The notes beneath the pieces are model-generated. The model saw only the letters and a list, made by a program, of their open reading frames with translations, did not search any database and was not told where the DNA came from. From Anseranas semipalmata (lineage: Eukaryota; Chordata; Aves; Anseriformes; Anseranatidae): a DNA stretch of 64,000 bases. Shown here piece after piece: positions 40,420 to 52,933 of this stretch. Position 1 is the first letter of the stretch, and each line of letters opens with the position of its first letter. The DNA lies in contig VXAA01006093.1 in the NCBI GenBank assembly GCA_013399115.1, positions 1,032,314 through 1,096,313 of the forward strand, in the 5' to 3' direction. A program made the translations under genes and the position numbers.

Positions 40420-41944
40420 GTGAAAGGATTTGCTAAAGATTTGTTTCGCAAGATTTCTCGTAAAGGACATGAGCACATGAACCATATGTCTAAATTAGAC
40501 AATTAAACCACTCTGAAATCTTTTAACTTTGTTTTGGTCTACAGTAACTTTATCTGTTGCTGCACTCTGCCCAGAATTAGCATGTATGCTCTTTGGGGAT
40601 AGGAATTTGTATGAAAATCCTAGTTACGTTGAATATAAAGGTAGTTTTGCTCTATGGGATTTTACTGCTTGCCCCTCTCTGTGTAAAGCAAGACACCTAA
40701 CATGCCTTTGGGCTATAGAAGTGTGAAGAGGAAGAATTCCCAGAAAAAAAATGTAATTGTAACTGAAAGCGGTGACTAAAACCGTGATAAAGTCTGAGGC
40801 TAAACTAAGTAGCACGAGTCATTTCTCAACAGGGCTTGTTGCTGTGAGGTGCACTGATTGTGGGATGCTAGGGCCCAGAAAGCTCTCTGATACCTGTCGC
40901 AAGACAAAAAGAAAGTTCTACAAGATTTGCTTGTAGAAACCGCAGAACAGAACCACACACAACAGGCTCCAAAAAAAATTAGAACAATTTAGCTGCTACG
41001 TACCCTTCAGCAGGCATTCAGCATTCTCCACTGCAGCTATGAATCACCAGTGGCATCCTCCCTGGAGGTTAGTTCCTGTTTGAACCAACTAGCAGTATTA
41101 AGTGACAAGATTCTGTTCCAGGACAATGTCACCTTATGTCTCTGATTATGTTTTATACACAATTCTTACTCTCCTAAATTAAAATTCCTAAAATCTTAAA
41201 TTGCTGATACATCAGATCTGTGTAAAAATTTCATCTGTGACACCTACCAAGGTATATACATGGCTGTTGCAATTAAATACAAATATAATTAGCATTTTTC
41301 TTAATTTTTAGATTACAATTTCATCAGAATTACCTTAGCTTCTGATATATGTGCAATTGTATTGTCATTGGCTATGAAATCCACATTGAAGTTTTCATAC
41401 ACAGTAACACAATCTATATAATTTATCAGTTAAGAAATAGTAGGAACTTATGGGTTTGTTGTGAATATACTACATTTTGCTACCAGACACATGATGTGAG
41501 TTTAATAAGAAACTAATATTTATACCAAATTGTTTCATTTATAATACCTCAATCTAGTGATTAAAAGAATTGCAAACAAGCCATGCATTTGCTAACCCTT
41601 AATGGACAGATTTGGATACTCGTTTCCATTTCTAGAGTACATATATCATGGAAAAGAGTTTACCCAAACACAAAAGACTGGAGCCATTCTTCTTTTCACT
41701 GACAACTCTGTTGCCCCTTTCTCTCTTAAAGACCTTCTGACCCCACGGCAACAATTATCTCCTCTCCCATGCTTAATAAGCACATTTCAGATTAGATAAA
41801 AATATGCCAACTCAGTTGCCTCACTGTTTATAAGCTAAACCACAATTCATGTTAGTTGAAGCACGTACTGTATATTTTGACAACTCTAACTTGTTGTAAA
41901 GTATTATTTATTTTAAAACTCATGGAGGACATTTCTTATTTTTC

Positions 41945-41960
41945 AGAGAGAGAGAGAGAA
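41945..41960. repeat. Short GA repeat
   Basis: About seven to eight AG units form a simple microsatellite. Confidence 0.9.
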
Positions 41961-43024
41961 CAGACATCTATGTGAATAGTCAGCAAAAATGTGAAAATAC
42001 AATATGAAAGAAACAGCAATCCCATAGAACTAATCCTGCCAAATAACAGAAATAGCATGAAGCTCTAATGCCATACAAGAAGTTCACTGTGCAAAGTTTC
42101 AAAGTTTGCTGTGGTTTCTCCAGAAATTGAACTGAGCATCTGTGGCTTGAACTTGAGGTATATGGACAGCCAACCCTCAAATAGCATTAACACACAGGGA
42201 TAGGGGAGTTTGTTATTGGTGTTTGGGTTGGTTTGTTTGTTGGGTTCCCCCCAACATTTTTTTTTTTTTTAAAAGCGGGGGTGAGGGGGGATTTAACACA
42301 TTTAGTAATTTCTCTCTTTTGTTAAGGGAACTGAATTCAGGAAGAAAAACAACATAGTAGGGTGGACTGAACATGGAGAAACATTATTTTGTTCTTAGCT
42401 TTATCGTACATTTTCCGTGTTCCTTGGGGCACAGAAATGTCAGCAGCTCTGCTGTGACTGCCTAGGCATACGTCCCTAGACAGTAACAAATACAAGGTGA
42501 TTTGAGATAGTTTAACTTTCCTTAGCAGGTTTCATGCCATGAGAGGTCTTAAGTTCACCTGCATTAGCTATGTTCCTATGTAAGCTAACTTGTTGATAAC
42601 TAAAGTTACCAAGTACTGGGTAAGTTTGTTCCAGATCTTACGAATTTACAGTCACAGATCAGCATTAAAGCAAGTTTACAGAAATCCTTGAAATTTACTT
42701 TGTCTTTAAAATTTCTCAGTGGAATACTTCAAAAACATTTTGTTTTTGTAAATTCATTAGGGCTGTACTGGCAAGAATACTCCTATGCCTGATTATCTAT
42801 TGTTTATGTAAATAAAAGAGAGACTGCATTGCTTATTTTTACTCTGCCCTTTAAAGCAGAAATAAAAGCAATTACTTCAGGAATTCTAAATTTAATCACT
42901 GAAGCCCAAAGACATCCTGCGATATGCTACCATAGACTTTCCTGAACGTGGGAAAACCTAGAGGAGATTCTGATATCTTCCCAATAAAGTTTCTGAACAA
43001 ACATGCTAAGGATTTGTTATGGAG

Positions 43025-43046
43025 AAAAAAAACAAACAAACAAAAA
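43025..43046. repeat. A-rich AAAC repeat
   Basis: A run of eight A bases followed by AAAC units in intergenic DNA. Confidence 0.85.
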
Positions 43047-45779
43047 CACATCTGTAATTATTCTGAAATTAAGTAGTCATGAACGTTGTGGACTGAAGTC
43101 ACACATTTCACAGGGAACTAACCATACATGCCCTTGGACAGTGTACATACCTGCATAACTAATATTTAAACAGATTGTCAATAAAATTTTCAATCTGCAG
43201 CTTGTTTTCCTCTGTTAGTTCGACTACTGCAGATGAAAAGAGTGACATAGCTCCTCAAGTCCTTCTTGCATGCATACAATTAATTGCTTGAAGACTGATC
43301 TTTGAGCTAGATTCCTTCGAGCACTCTAAACAGCAATCACATATTGTTCACAGAGTGCCCATTGTGCACTTGTTCTAGTGGAAGTTGCATGGTGACTCCA
43401 TGTGAAAAGCCCACAGTCTAATGGGATAATTTCCTGTTACTGGTAAATGAAGGGACATCACAAACACAATTAATATCCAAAGCCACCAAAATACTTGTCA
43501 TTTTGCAAAATGATAGATTACGTGATTCTGCTGAACTTTCATGAATTCTTATTTCTGATAACAACCAGATACTAGGGAAAAATTGAGAGTCTCTAAATTA
43601 TTTCGTGAAGGTCACGCACCTCTGGAACATGCTATAATTAGATATTCACACCTAATTACAGAAGAGGAAGTGCATTAAACCTATGGATGTATAGACCTGG
43701 GAGGAAAGTTTTTAATTTTCCCTTAATATTCTTTCACCTCTTGATGCAGGATACCTGGATTTCCTAGTCCTCCAGCAAATGTCAATGCATTATTGCTCAT
43801 CCTTTGGAAATTCCAAAGACTAAATCTAATGAGTTAATGTGAAATGTTGCCAGCCTGAGTGGATCCAAGAAATGAAATTATTTCATGTCTTTGAAGCTGA
43901 AATAGGCAGGCACATGCATCTCCTCTAGATACTCAAGTATCTAACTTTTGCATCAGTTATACATGAATGGCTACCCAAATGCTACTTCTCAGTGTCTGTC
44001 AAGGTTGAAAAAATGCCTCGCAGCCTTAATTTCCTCAAAGAGTTCACCAGTGGGTTAATTAGCATTTGTAGACTAACACAGTCATTTAACAATGGAACAT
44101 ACTATCGGGCATTATGGATTTAAAAAAAAAAAAACAATTATTCATTTCAGTACAGAGGCAAAAAATGACATAGAATTTGAGTACATAAGCACGTTAAGTA
44201 GTATCTCCACCACTATTACTAATATCAGCTAAAAGACAGATAAAAGAGAAGAGTTTCAGAACCAGTGGGATATGTGGCACTTACTCACATTGTCAATGCA
44301 TTTGTGCACACAGTAATTAAAAAAGTGTTAAGACAAGGTTTGTGAAGGTTTCTGTTGAGAGCATTTCATGGTAATCAGTGCATTTTGGAAATACATTCAA
44401 AGCAAGCCATGCATGCAAGTCTTTGGGGTCATACAGACTGCTCTACAGTATGGCTCTCCTCGTGTTCTGTGCATGGGTGAAAAGGGTGCTAAGGCCACCT
44501 ACGGAAGAAAAATATTACTGTCACAGGCCACAGGCTTCCTCAGTTGTCTTTAGATGCAATTACTAAGTGTTCCTCACTTGCCTAGTCTAGTCTTACAAAC
44601 ATAGTTACTACAAAAGTCTTCTTTTCTAACAAAGAAAAAAGAAAGTGTTCTGCAACTCATTGCTGGTCAGTAAGTCTTAGTCTCCATGGAACTGGAGCAG
44701 AAATGCCAAGGTGGGAACTAAACTACAGAAGGTGACTGTAACTGCTTCATCCTCCTCACTGGTGTCTAGGTTTTGTTAGTTTCAGTATAAAGAGCTCATC
44801 TGATTTAATCAGCACTGTGCTGCCAGGTACTGGCATGGGCTGTGCCTTCTGGAAAAATTAGAAAAAGATGCTTGCTGGGACCCCATTCCAGCTCAAGTAA
44901 TGAAGAACCAACATCAAGAGTTGATGAAGCAGAAGACACATCTCTGGTATAATTCAGAAATATGGTGGATTAGGGGAGTATTTTGGTGTCTAAATAAATT
45001 CATTAATTATCCTCCCAAATGTAGAAGTTAAAAAAAAAAAAAAATCCAGATCACAAATGCCAGGTGGAGATGTAGTTTTGCAAATACTTGTGGAAAATTT
45101 TCATTATTAAAACTTTTTTCTCCCCATGTTTTTAACTGAAAAATATGTAAAAGTGTTCTCATAAATCCATAAGGTTGTGCACAATCAAGAATCTTGTTCT
45201 TGGTATAACCCCTTTATGTTTCAGATTTGGAGAAGTGTCTTTCGACTCTCCTCCACTTAAAAATGAAGTGATACATTCAGTTTGGGATTAAAAAATATGA
45301 ATTAACTGAAATGGTTAGAATAGTGTTGACTTCCTGAGGGATGAGTGGTCTCAAGACCATAATGTTTCTTCAGCTCTCATCATAGCTTCTACATTGCAAA
45401 GTATATAAAAATATACAGAATATTGAGACTGAAGAGCCCCACAGTGACAGTGTTGCTATAAAAGCAGATCCTTAATATCAGTTTTGATAAGTAATTTGCT
45501 CTATTGCTGTAGATATTCTGTGAATTGCTGCAATGTTGTACATAGAGCTTTTATGCAAACAGGTTGCCATCATTTGTAACTTGAAAAGCAAGGAGATATT
45601 TTCTCACTTCATAGTTTTTTCTGTTGAGGCCAGTTCAAACTGTTCTATTTATCACTACTAGTTATCTGGAAAACCAGTAAATTCTGACAGATTATTTTGG
45701 ATTCTGCCTATCAGAAAGGTTTAGTAACCTCTGTTTATTGCAGTCTTGTTTCAGGCCTTCAGCTTCAGAAGTTTAAGTG

Positions 45780-45960
45780 AGAGATTGCCCATTCACATTA
45801 ACATACCCCTTCCACGTAGGTTAATTTGCTTGGCAGCTTGAGAGCCTGATGAAACTTTAATTGAAGTCAAACAAAGATTTTTCATTAGCTCAGCTGGAAA
45901 TTCAGTCAATCACTTAGTCTGCAAATAACATGGAGCAAGACATAATCAGTCATATTTTTC
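45780..45960. promoter_or_regulatory. Possible conserved noncoding element
   Basis: A repeat-free stretch carries TTAATTGA, an AAACAAAG forkhead/SOX-like word, CATTAG, a CAGCTG E-box (45891-45896) and TCAGTCAATCA, which resembles a PBX/MEIS site (45902-45912), all within about 70 bases. It has no open frame of note. This density of developmental-factor words is what vertebrate enhancers often look like, but conservation cannot be tested here. Confidence 0.22.
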
Positions 45961-48927
45961 CTTATATTACTATTTACCATATTTCCTGTGACTAAGGCTA
46001 ACTTTTGAATGACTTGTATGAGAAATAATATTTGAAAAGGTTGGAATATAATAAGCAAAATTCTTGACATTTTTCTGCAATGTTATTGAGCTTGGTGATT
46101 TTCAATAAAGAGGATGATCTGTGTTGGCTCAGTAAATGCACTTAGTTACATACATTAGAAGATTATTTAAGTAGGATACAGTAAACACCCTATAAGAATT
46201 ATTTGATCATTAAAACTAAGACGGGCTGCAGAGAGAAATCTACGTCTTTATCTCAGTATGCATCAAGTATATTCACACAAGTGAATAAGAACAGTGACAT
46301 GTATCAGTGGTCCAAACCCTCCCTTAGGCAGGCCTTCCTGCAAATCCACCCCTTCTCAGTGCCTTGGATCCCTGTGTAACTTGCTGGACACCTTCCCGTT
46401 TCTCCCCATCCAAAAAAGAGATGATTCTTGCACCCAGTGACAGAACAAAAGAGCATTAAATTCTTGTCTTCAGTAGCTAATTGGTATTTGGAAACTGCAT
46501 TCATGAAGCATCAGAAGAAGCATGCCCTGTGCCTGATTTGGCACAGGGGGAAGGGGGAAGCATATCTGAGATTCGGTACAGCAAAGCTCTGCTACACCGG
46601 TCCTTCACTGACAGGCAGCAAGGAGATGCATCAATCCAAACATCCCTTACCCACACTGCAGCACCAACCTGACCTCAACTGAAAGGAACAGCTAAGCCTA
46701 TGATGTCAACTTCAGAAACAAGAGATACCCAGAGAAGGAAGATAAGAAGCAGTTTATGGGTCTAATTGCAAAACAATGCTACTTTGTTTCCTGAGAAAAG
46801 GAAATTTTAATTTCTGCTTTCCGAGTGCAAGAACCCCTGCAAATTAAATTCACATCTGTCACTGCATAACAGAGGACAATACATCACTCTTTGCTTCTAT
46901 TAGAGCTGTTTGCAGCCTGGACTCTAGCACAAAGGGGGTAGGATTGTTGGGAGCCTCCCTCGGCCTTGCTGGCTGGGCTAGTTGGCAAGGGCAGCACTTT
47001 TCCTGCCTGGCAAGATAGTTGTGGTGTGTTACGGGTGTCTCCCCAGACTAGCACCTCCTAAATGGGATCCATCATACACAATCCCTGGTTTTTGTTTACT
47101 TTGTTTTGTTGTTGTTTTTCTTTTAATACTGTCAATTAAAACATTAACAGCCACAAAAGAGTAAGTGAACATGCATTCTAAATCAAGGTTGAAATTCAGA
47201 CAAAAATATTACCTGCTTCTGCAGTTTGTCATTTGTAAGAAATAATGATCCACTAACCAAGCAGCATAACCAAGACAATAAATCAGTAAGATTGAAATCC
47301 CCACAGCATCATCTTTCTGTCAGCATTTCTCCAAGACTCACAGAATTGCTGGATGTATGCCAGAGAAGTAGCATAAAATGCTGCAACACAAATAAATGAA
47401 ATACAGTTATCCCATCTAAGAGTTCAGATACTTTTTCCCTTTTTTAATGCATTGTTCACGTATACCTTGATTCACCATTTCTTAATCTCTTTTTTCCGTG
47501 TTTCTGTGTTCTCCCCCTGCCTCTTTGCTTTATCCAGCTCCAAGAGAGGGAGCGAGACACGGTTATGGCTGGGTGCACCACACAGTTGCACACCACGGTT
47601 GTTTATACCTTCGCAGTCTCCCTCCCAGAGCCCATCCATGTGGCAGAAAATGCAACAGAAAGCCCAGCTCAGCCATGGGTAGGATAGCACATTAGAGCTC
47701 TGGAAATTGGCTTATTCTTGGTCTGGCCACTGTCTCTGTCTGTCTGTCTCCCTCACGTGTGCACATACCCACAGAGATGGACTTGAAATGCAATGCCCGT
47801 AGAAAATAGCTGCCAAGGAATCTGGTTTTCCTTCAATATTTTTCCACGGGTCTTTTCTTAGATATTAGCCAGAAGGTTTCAGGACCTGTTTCACACCTGA
47901 TTATAGCCAGGTATAATATAGCCATTGCTTAAAAATAATAGTAATAAAAAAGAAAAAAGTGTTATCTTTTATTTTGATGGCTCATTTTCAGAAGCATTCA
48001 ACTCATGTGAAACTAATATATCAGGGCAGAAGAAAGGACATATTAACTCTGTAGAACATGAAGAATGGAAACAACTAAAACTCTTATTTTTAGTCCCTTT
48101 AATTCCCAAGTCTACAGTTCCACAGGCACGATCAGTATTAGATGCTGGATTTACTAATAAACTAAAACAACAAGTTTGCATTTTACTTGTCTCACATGGT
48201 AATAAACTCAGACTCAATTCTCTCACAGACAAGATTTCAGAACTACTTGCATACAGACAGCAAGTATATTTTAAACTCACCTATTACTGCTCACATTTGA
48301 GCAAAGCATCTAAGCATAGGGATCAACTTTCAATCCTCTACTTAGACAAAATTCCTAAAGCGCACCACATAGAGATTTTTAGTCTTCAGAAAATCAGTGT
48401 TAAAGACATAGACCTTAAATACATCTGAAAAGTGAAAAAAAGTACACTTGTACTGTTAAAAACAGGATTGTTGAAAAGTCTTTCCAGATCAAATATCTTA
48501 CTTGATTAAGAGACTCCCAAAACAATCCCATGAATAGCTGAAATCACTGTGTCAGGATAGGACAGGGTTTTGCAAACCTTCATTCAGCCATTTATTCCCT
48601 ATCCACCAGCTGTGATTATTCTGTAAAGGATTGAATTCACATGGTACTGAATAGTTCTCTGTCCTACAGAGATGTCTGTGGGTTATCTGAAGCAATACAA
48701 TTATAGTCATTGCAATGAGGAAATAACTTTGTGGTTCTTTACACATAAATGAATTTTAACTATAAAATATTCATTTTATTTTTGTTGTTGTTGGAGAAAA
48801 GAAAAACATCTGCAAAACGCCTGTTTTAAATCAAAGCCCAACTACTGTTGTTTTAAAAGTTTCATTTTCTTCCATTCAGAATATCTGAGATGGATCCCAC
48901 AGATTTCACCAACTAGTAAAAGGCTGA

Positions 48928-48947
48928 GGTAAAGGTAAAGGTAAAGG
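48928..48947. repeat. GGTAAA hexanucleotide repeat (3 units)
   Basis: Three exact GGTAAA copies are followed by GG. It is a short tandem array. Confidence 0.9.
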
Positions 48948-50185
48948 GTGCAGGATCAGTCATATATTCTTGGGTTTAGATTTATTGCAGAAATACATGC
49001 TGATTTTTAAATATATTATATTCCGAAGTCTTTTGAAAGATTTCTCCAATTTTCTTGCTTGTATTTTCCTCAGAGGTCCAAAAATCCCTCTGATAAGCAC
49101 TGATGCTGCCTACTCAAAGGAGCCGGATACTTTCTAGCCGTTCTGCTGATACACCACTTGCAGAAAAGTGATAGTCACTCCAAAATGAGTGATTAATAAT
49201 TGATCCAAAAGTTGAGAAGTAAGGGTAGATCTTTATAACCAATTTCTGCAAGTGTGTAGTAATTACAATTAATTGCGTATCTACAATCAGAATATCCTTA
49301 AATTTCCATGCAACAAATATACTGGTGATCTTTTTTTCTTTTTTTCTTTTTTAATATAAAATCATTGCTAATCAAAGCAGGTAAATCAGGCTTAGTAACA
49401 GCTTTCAGACCATGGGTTTTTATGAACAATGAAATATTTATTAGTGAACAATAAAGCCAAACACAAATTATGTGTGGTTAAATCATTAGCTGAATAGCAA
49501 TAGGCAATAAATAGAGATCTACTCTTGTACATATAATCAGGTCAGGTTTTCAGGGGCAACCAAAAGAACAATGCAAGCAACAAATGTGAATGTCTAAGAA
49601 TATGTGCAGCCATGGCAATTTACAGTTTGCTGCTCCTTCAGATATTGGGGCCAGAGGAGCAGCTATTCACAGTTCATTTGCTGGCTCTGAAAGTGCTGGT
49701 GGAGGTAGAGACAAACCAAGGCAGAAATATTGAATATAAATTCTTTGTTGTGACCTATAAAAAACAGCCCATTGTCCTTAGATATTTTCAGAAGTAGAAT
49801 TCAGTTGGTTCTTTGCAGACTGAGGCATCAAACAGAAAAAATATTAGGATGACTCCCTGTGAAAAGCAATTATCTTTTCCACTGAACTATAAAAACTATG
49901 TGGATTTATCTGAGGCAGTGGATTTAAATTTGCTTTAAATACAAGAAAGTTTTTTTAACACAAAATAGTTTGTAGCTAATTGCTTTACATAGTATATTCA
50001 CCTTTGTTGGCCTTCCACATCCAAAAAGCTGTGATTCAGAGCTTGTAATGATACACTGAGTCTCTCTGGATTTGAAATATTTCTGGATAGAAAATCGTGT
50101 TAATAAAAAGCAAACATATCTTCACTATATGACATTTGACAAACACATTTCTTTGTGCCTTCACTTGCCCTGATAATAAAGGTCA

Positions 50186-50310
50186 TCACAGAGTCAAAGA
50201 AATGGGGCCTGAAAGATGCCCCAGGTGCTCCATCCTTTTCCCAAATGCAGAGGACTAGGGTGCCCAAAGTCCTACTAGAAAATCTGTTCTCTTATTCTAA
50301 GAGTAACATA
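50186..50310 (-). mobile_element. Possible ancient CR1/L3-like 3' end
   Basis: The stretch opens with CACAGAGTCAAAGAAATG and GGGCCTGAAAGATGCCC, which resembles the reverse-complemented 3' end of old amniote CR1/L3 LINEs. About 90 bases on comes AAAATCTGTTCTC, which resembles the later 'AATCTGTTC' block of those elements. The order and spacing fit, but divergence is high. The orientation would be minus. Confidence 0.4.
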
Positions 50311-51869
50311 TAGCTGCTGATAGCAGCTTGCATTATTAGACCAAGGACTTTCATCTGAAAGGTTAAGAACTTCCATAAGTGGGGAGGTTCCAGCTGAAAA
50401 TTAAAGGACACTAACAGAGTTAACAAGGAGACTAGCATGGAAGTATCCAAAATCTCAATCCTATTAGGCTACAGTGCTCCTTATGCTGGTTTGTCAATGG
50501 GAAGTAAAGTCTGTTGAAAGTCAAAACTTCAGGTTCTTCTTTTGTTCAGCTTACATCTCATCAACTGCAAAGGCATTCAGAAAGCGAAATGATAGTGTTG
50601 TGGGATGGGATGATCTTCCCTTTCTTTACTACAGTAACCCCATTTTGGGTGGAAACTTTTCTTGGAAATAGGTGAAATAGATTGATATTTTCCAAAGTGT
50701 CATCTTGTGGGGCTCTCATTACACCTCTGCTAGTTTTCCTCCAGGCATTTAGAAACTGAGTGATTGATGTTAACATCATTATAGTCCCTTAGACAAATCT
50801 GACTGAATTTCTAGGGAGCAATGGAATCAGTGTGTTACCAGCTCTTAGGTCACACTATACACACATTTGTATTTGTAATACTTGCTGGATCTTAAGGGTA
50901 AAACAATTTTCCTGTCTGCATTGCAGTGTTTTAGCTGCAGTGCAGATCACTAGTATCTATTCTCCCTGTCCAAATCTCAGAGAGGTCAGATATGATTTTG
51001 TGAACATCCCTCTGCAATTGCTTTCTACATGCTAGTGTCTCTTTCACAATCAGTGTGATTAGAGGGTATGTAGTGCCTTTCTACCTGTGCTAGTTATTGC
51101 TGACCTGATGCAGTTCCTGCTTTTTCCTACAACTTCTTAATGCACCCTCATCACTGACCCTCCAGACACACTCTCAACCTAAGTAGCTACAGGAGTGACC
51201 TACGGTCTTTGGCCTTCCTTCTTCGGTATGTGGTGGATATTCAATAATTCACATGTTTTTTTCTCTGACATGCCTTTAAATCCCATTTCACAGTAATCCA
51301 TGTGAGCGCGGAAATGAGCTTCTCTCCCAGCAGCAGGGACAGTGCTGCCCAGCTACGTGGTTCCTTCATTTTTAACCTGTCATGTTGAAGAGGGCATGAA
51401 CAGCAAGCACTTCGATAGAAATCATCAGAACAGCAGAGACCTCCTTTATTATACGGTGCTTTCAGATAAACATTTCATAAGAAAGCTGCTCTTGTTTTTG
51501 TGCTTGCTGCTGTCTCACTTTTATTTCTTCCCTTTCTTCTGAGAAACAGCAAACAGCTTAAACCTAGATCTAAAATGGTGGTAGAGAGGTTTTCCTTATT
51601 CACAGTCCTGGCAAATATCAGCCATTTTCCCACCAATTTAAACAGACTTAGTGAGGCAGGGAGCCTATTTTCTCTTCTGCTTGCTTTCTTAACTCTTTTC
51701 CAAAAGGCCACTCTGAGGAGCAGCTCCTCTCTGCATGTGGACCTGCATGAGCTCTGTTTATTACTTCTTTGGGTTTTTGATCTGACTGTTGATGCTCATT
51801 ATTGAAAAGCAGTCTCTTAAATGCCAAAGAAACCAACCCATAAAACTATGCTTTTTCAAGAAACATTTG

Positions 51870-51912
51870 TACATATATATGTATAGACATATATATATGC
51901 ATGCACATGCAC
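51870..51912. repeat. TA/CA-rich alternating tract
   Basis: ACATATATATG, ACATATATATATGC and ATGCACATGCAC follow one another as an imperfect alternating purine-pyrimidine stretch. Confidence 0.75.
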
Positions 51913-52898
51913 TCAGAGCAAGAGTCCTTTTACAAGTCACTTCAATCACTGCTGTTGAATACAAGAAATGTGAGCCTCCACCTCCAGGCAGTTTTTGCAT
52001 GCGCCTGTAAAAGATGGCTACAGGGTACTTTATAAGTGCAAGTAGTGCTAGAAAAAGTGAAGTAGTGGTGAATCAGAGTCAGGGAGGTCGCTTCCATGAG
52101 CAGGCTGGGCCAGGGCTAAGTGCTCCATTGTACCAACTACAATAGGGTGCCTTCCTTCTGCCTGAACTTACCCTCTGCTACAAGCAAACCAAGTCTGCAA
52201 ATGTTGAGTATTATAGCTGTGACTTATTCCTGTGTTCTAGCGCTGAGTGCACAGTAAAATTTCATCACCTTAAAAGACTGGCACTCCAAAATATGAAGAA
52301 GCCACTTACATATATCAATGAACATTTAAAAGGCTTATCTTTATCTGTGAGATCAACACTTCTAATAAAATTTATCAAATGGCTGGTATTTTCTGATGTA
52401 CCACACTCCCTGAAATGGACTTTGTGCTTAAAGGCTTTGCTAAATCAGGCTTCATTGGCAGCACTAAGTTTTCATTAATTTTTTCTCTAAAGATCAAGTA
52501 ATCAGTTGTTTGTGAATACTTAGATATTTTGGATATTTCAATAATTGGAAATTGATCATTTCATTTATATGTTATTATTTCTTTTTCATGCCTGGAGAAA
52601 AATGCAAGTGTTATTGGAATTAATTGCACCTCTTGCACTTTCAAGTTTTCCACAGCACTCAGTTATAGGTGCTAGAAATTCAGTTCCTGTAGATATTAAT
52701 GTCACCAGAATGTGGCTGCATGAGAATATAAACATAACTTAAAAATAGCTTAGGCCCGAATGGAGCAAGTTTATATTACAGAAAACACTCTAAGGATATA
52801 AAAAATCTAGAATTAATTGAAGATTCGAGCCTATATTTTACACATGGTGCAGTACAAAGAACAATCTTTTTAGTGCAAATCCACAGAAAAATATTTTG

Positions 52899-52901
<3 letters not shown>

Positions 52902-52930
<29 letters not shown>
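52902..52930. repeat. AT dinucleotide repeat (about 14 units)
   Basis: This is a pure AT microsatellite of about 28 bases, the longest uninterrupted dinucleotide run in the window, and likely to be length-polymorphic. Confidence 0.95.

Positions 52931-52933
<3 letters not shown>

Larger units (their letters stand above)
33961..45779. other. Intergenic, no gene seen
   Basis: AT-rich sequence with TTTG (34024-34047), GA (41945-41960) and AAAC (43025-43046) microsatellites, a 13-bp tandem duplication (34905-34931) and a poly-A tract with one unresolved base (40383-40419). The overlapping short frames at 37827-38105 and 44368-44566 have no recognised domain. No continuation of the CR1 3' end was found after 33960. 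Confidence 0.6.

Noticed and set aside
40266..40506. Frames coding long Phe or Lys runs
   Set aside because: They simply translate the poly-A tract and its ambiguous base.
47452..47695. Three overlapping frames of 65-76 codons, considered as an exon
   Set aside because: Open on both strands, with no domain and no convincing splice pair.
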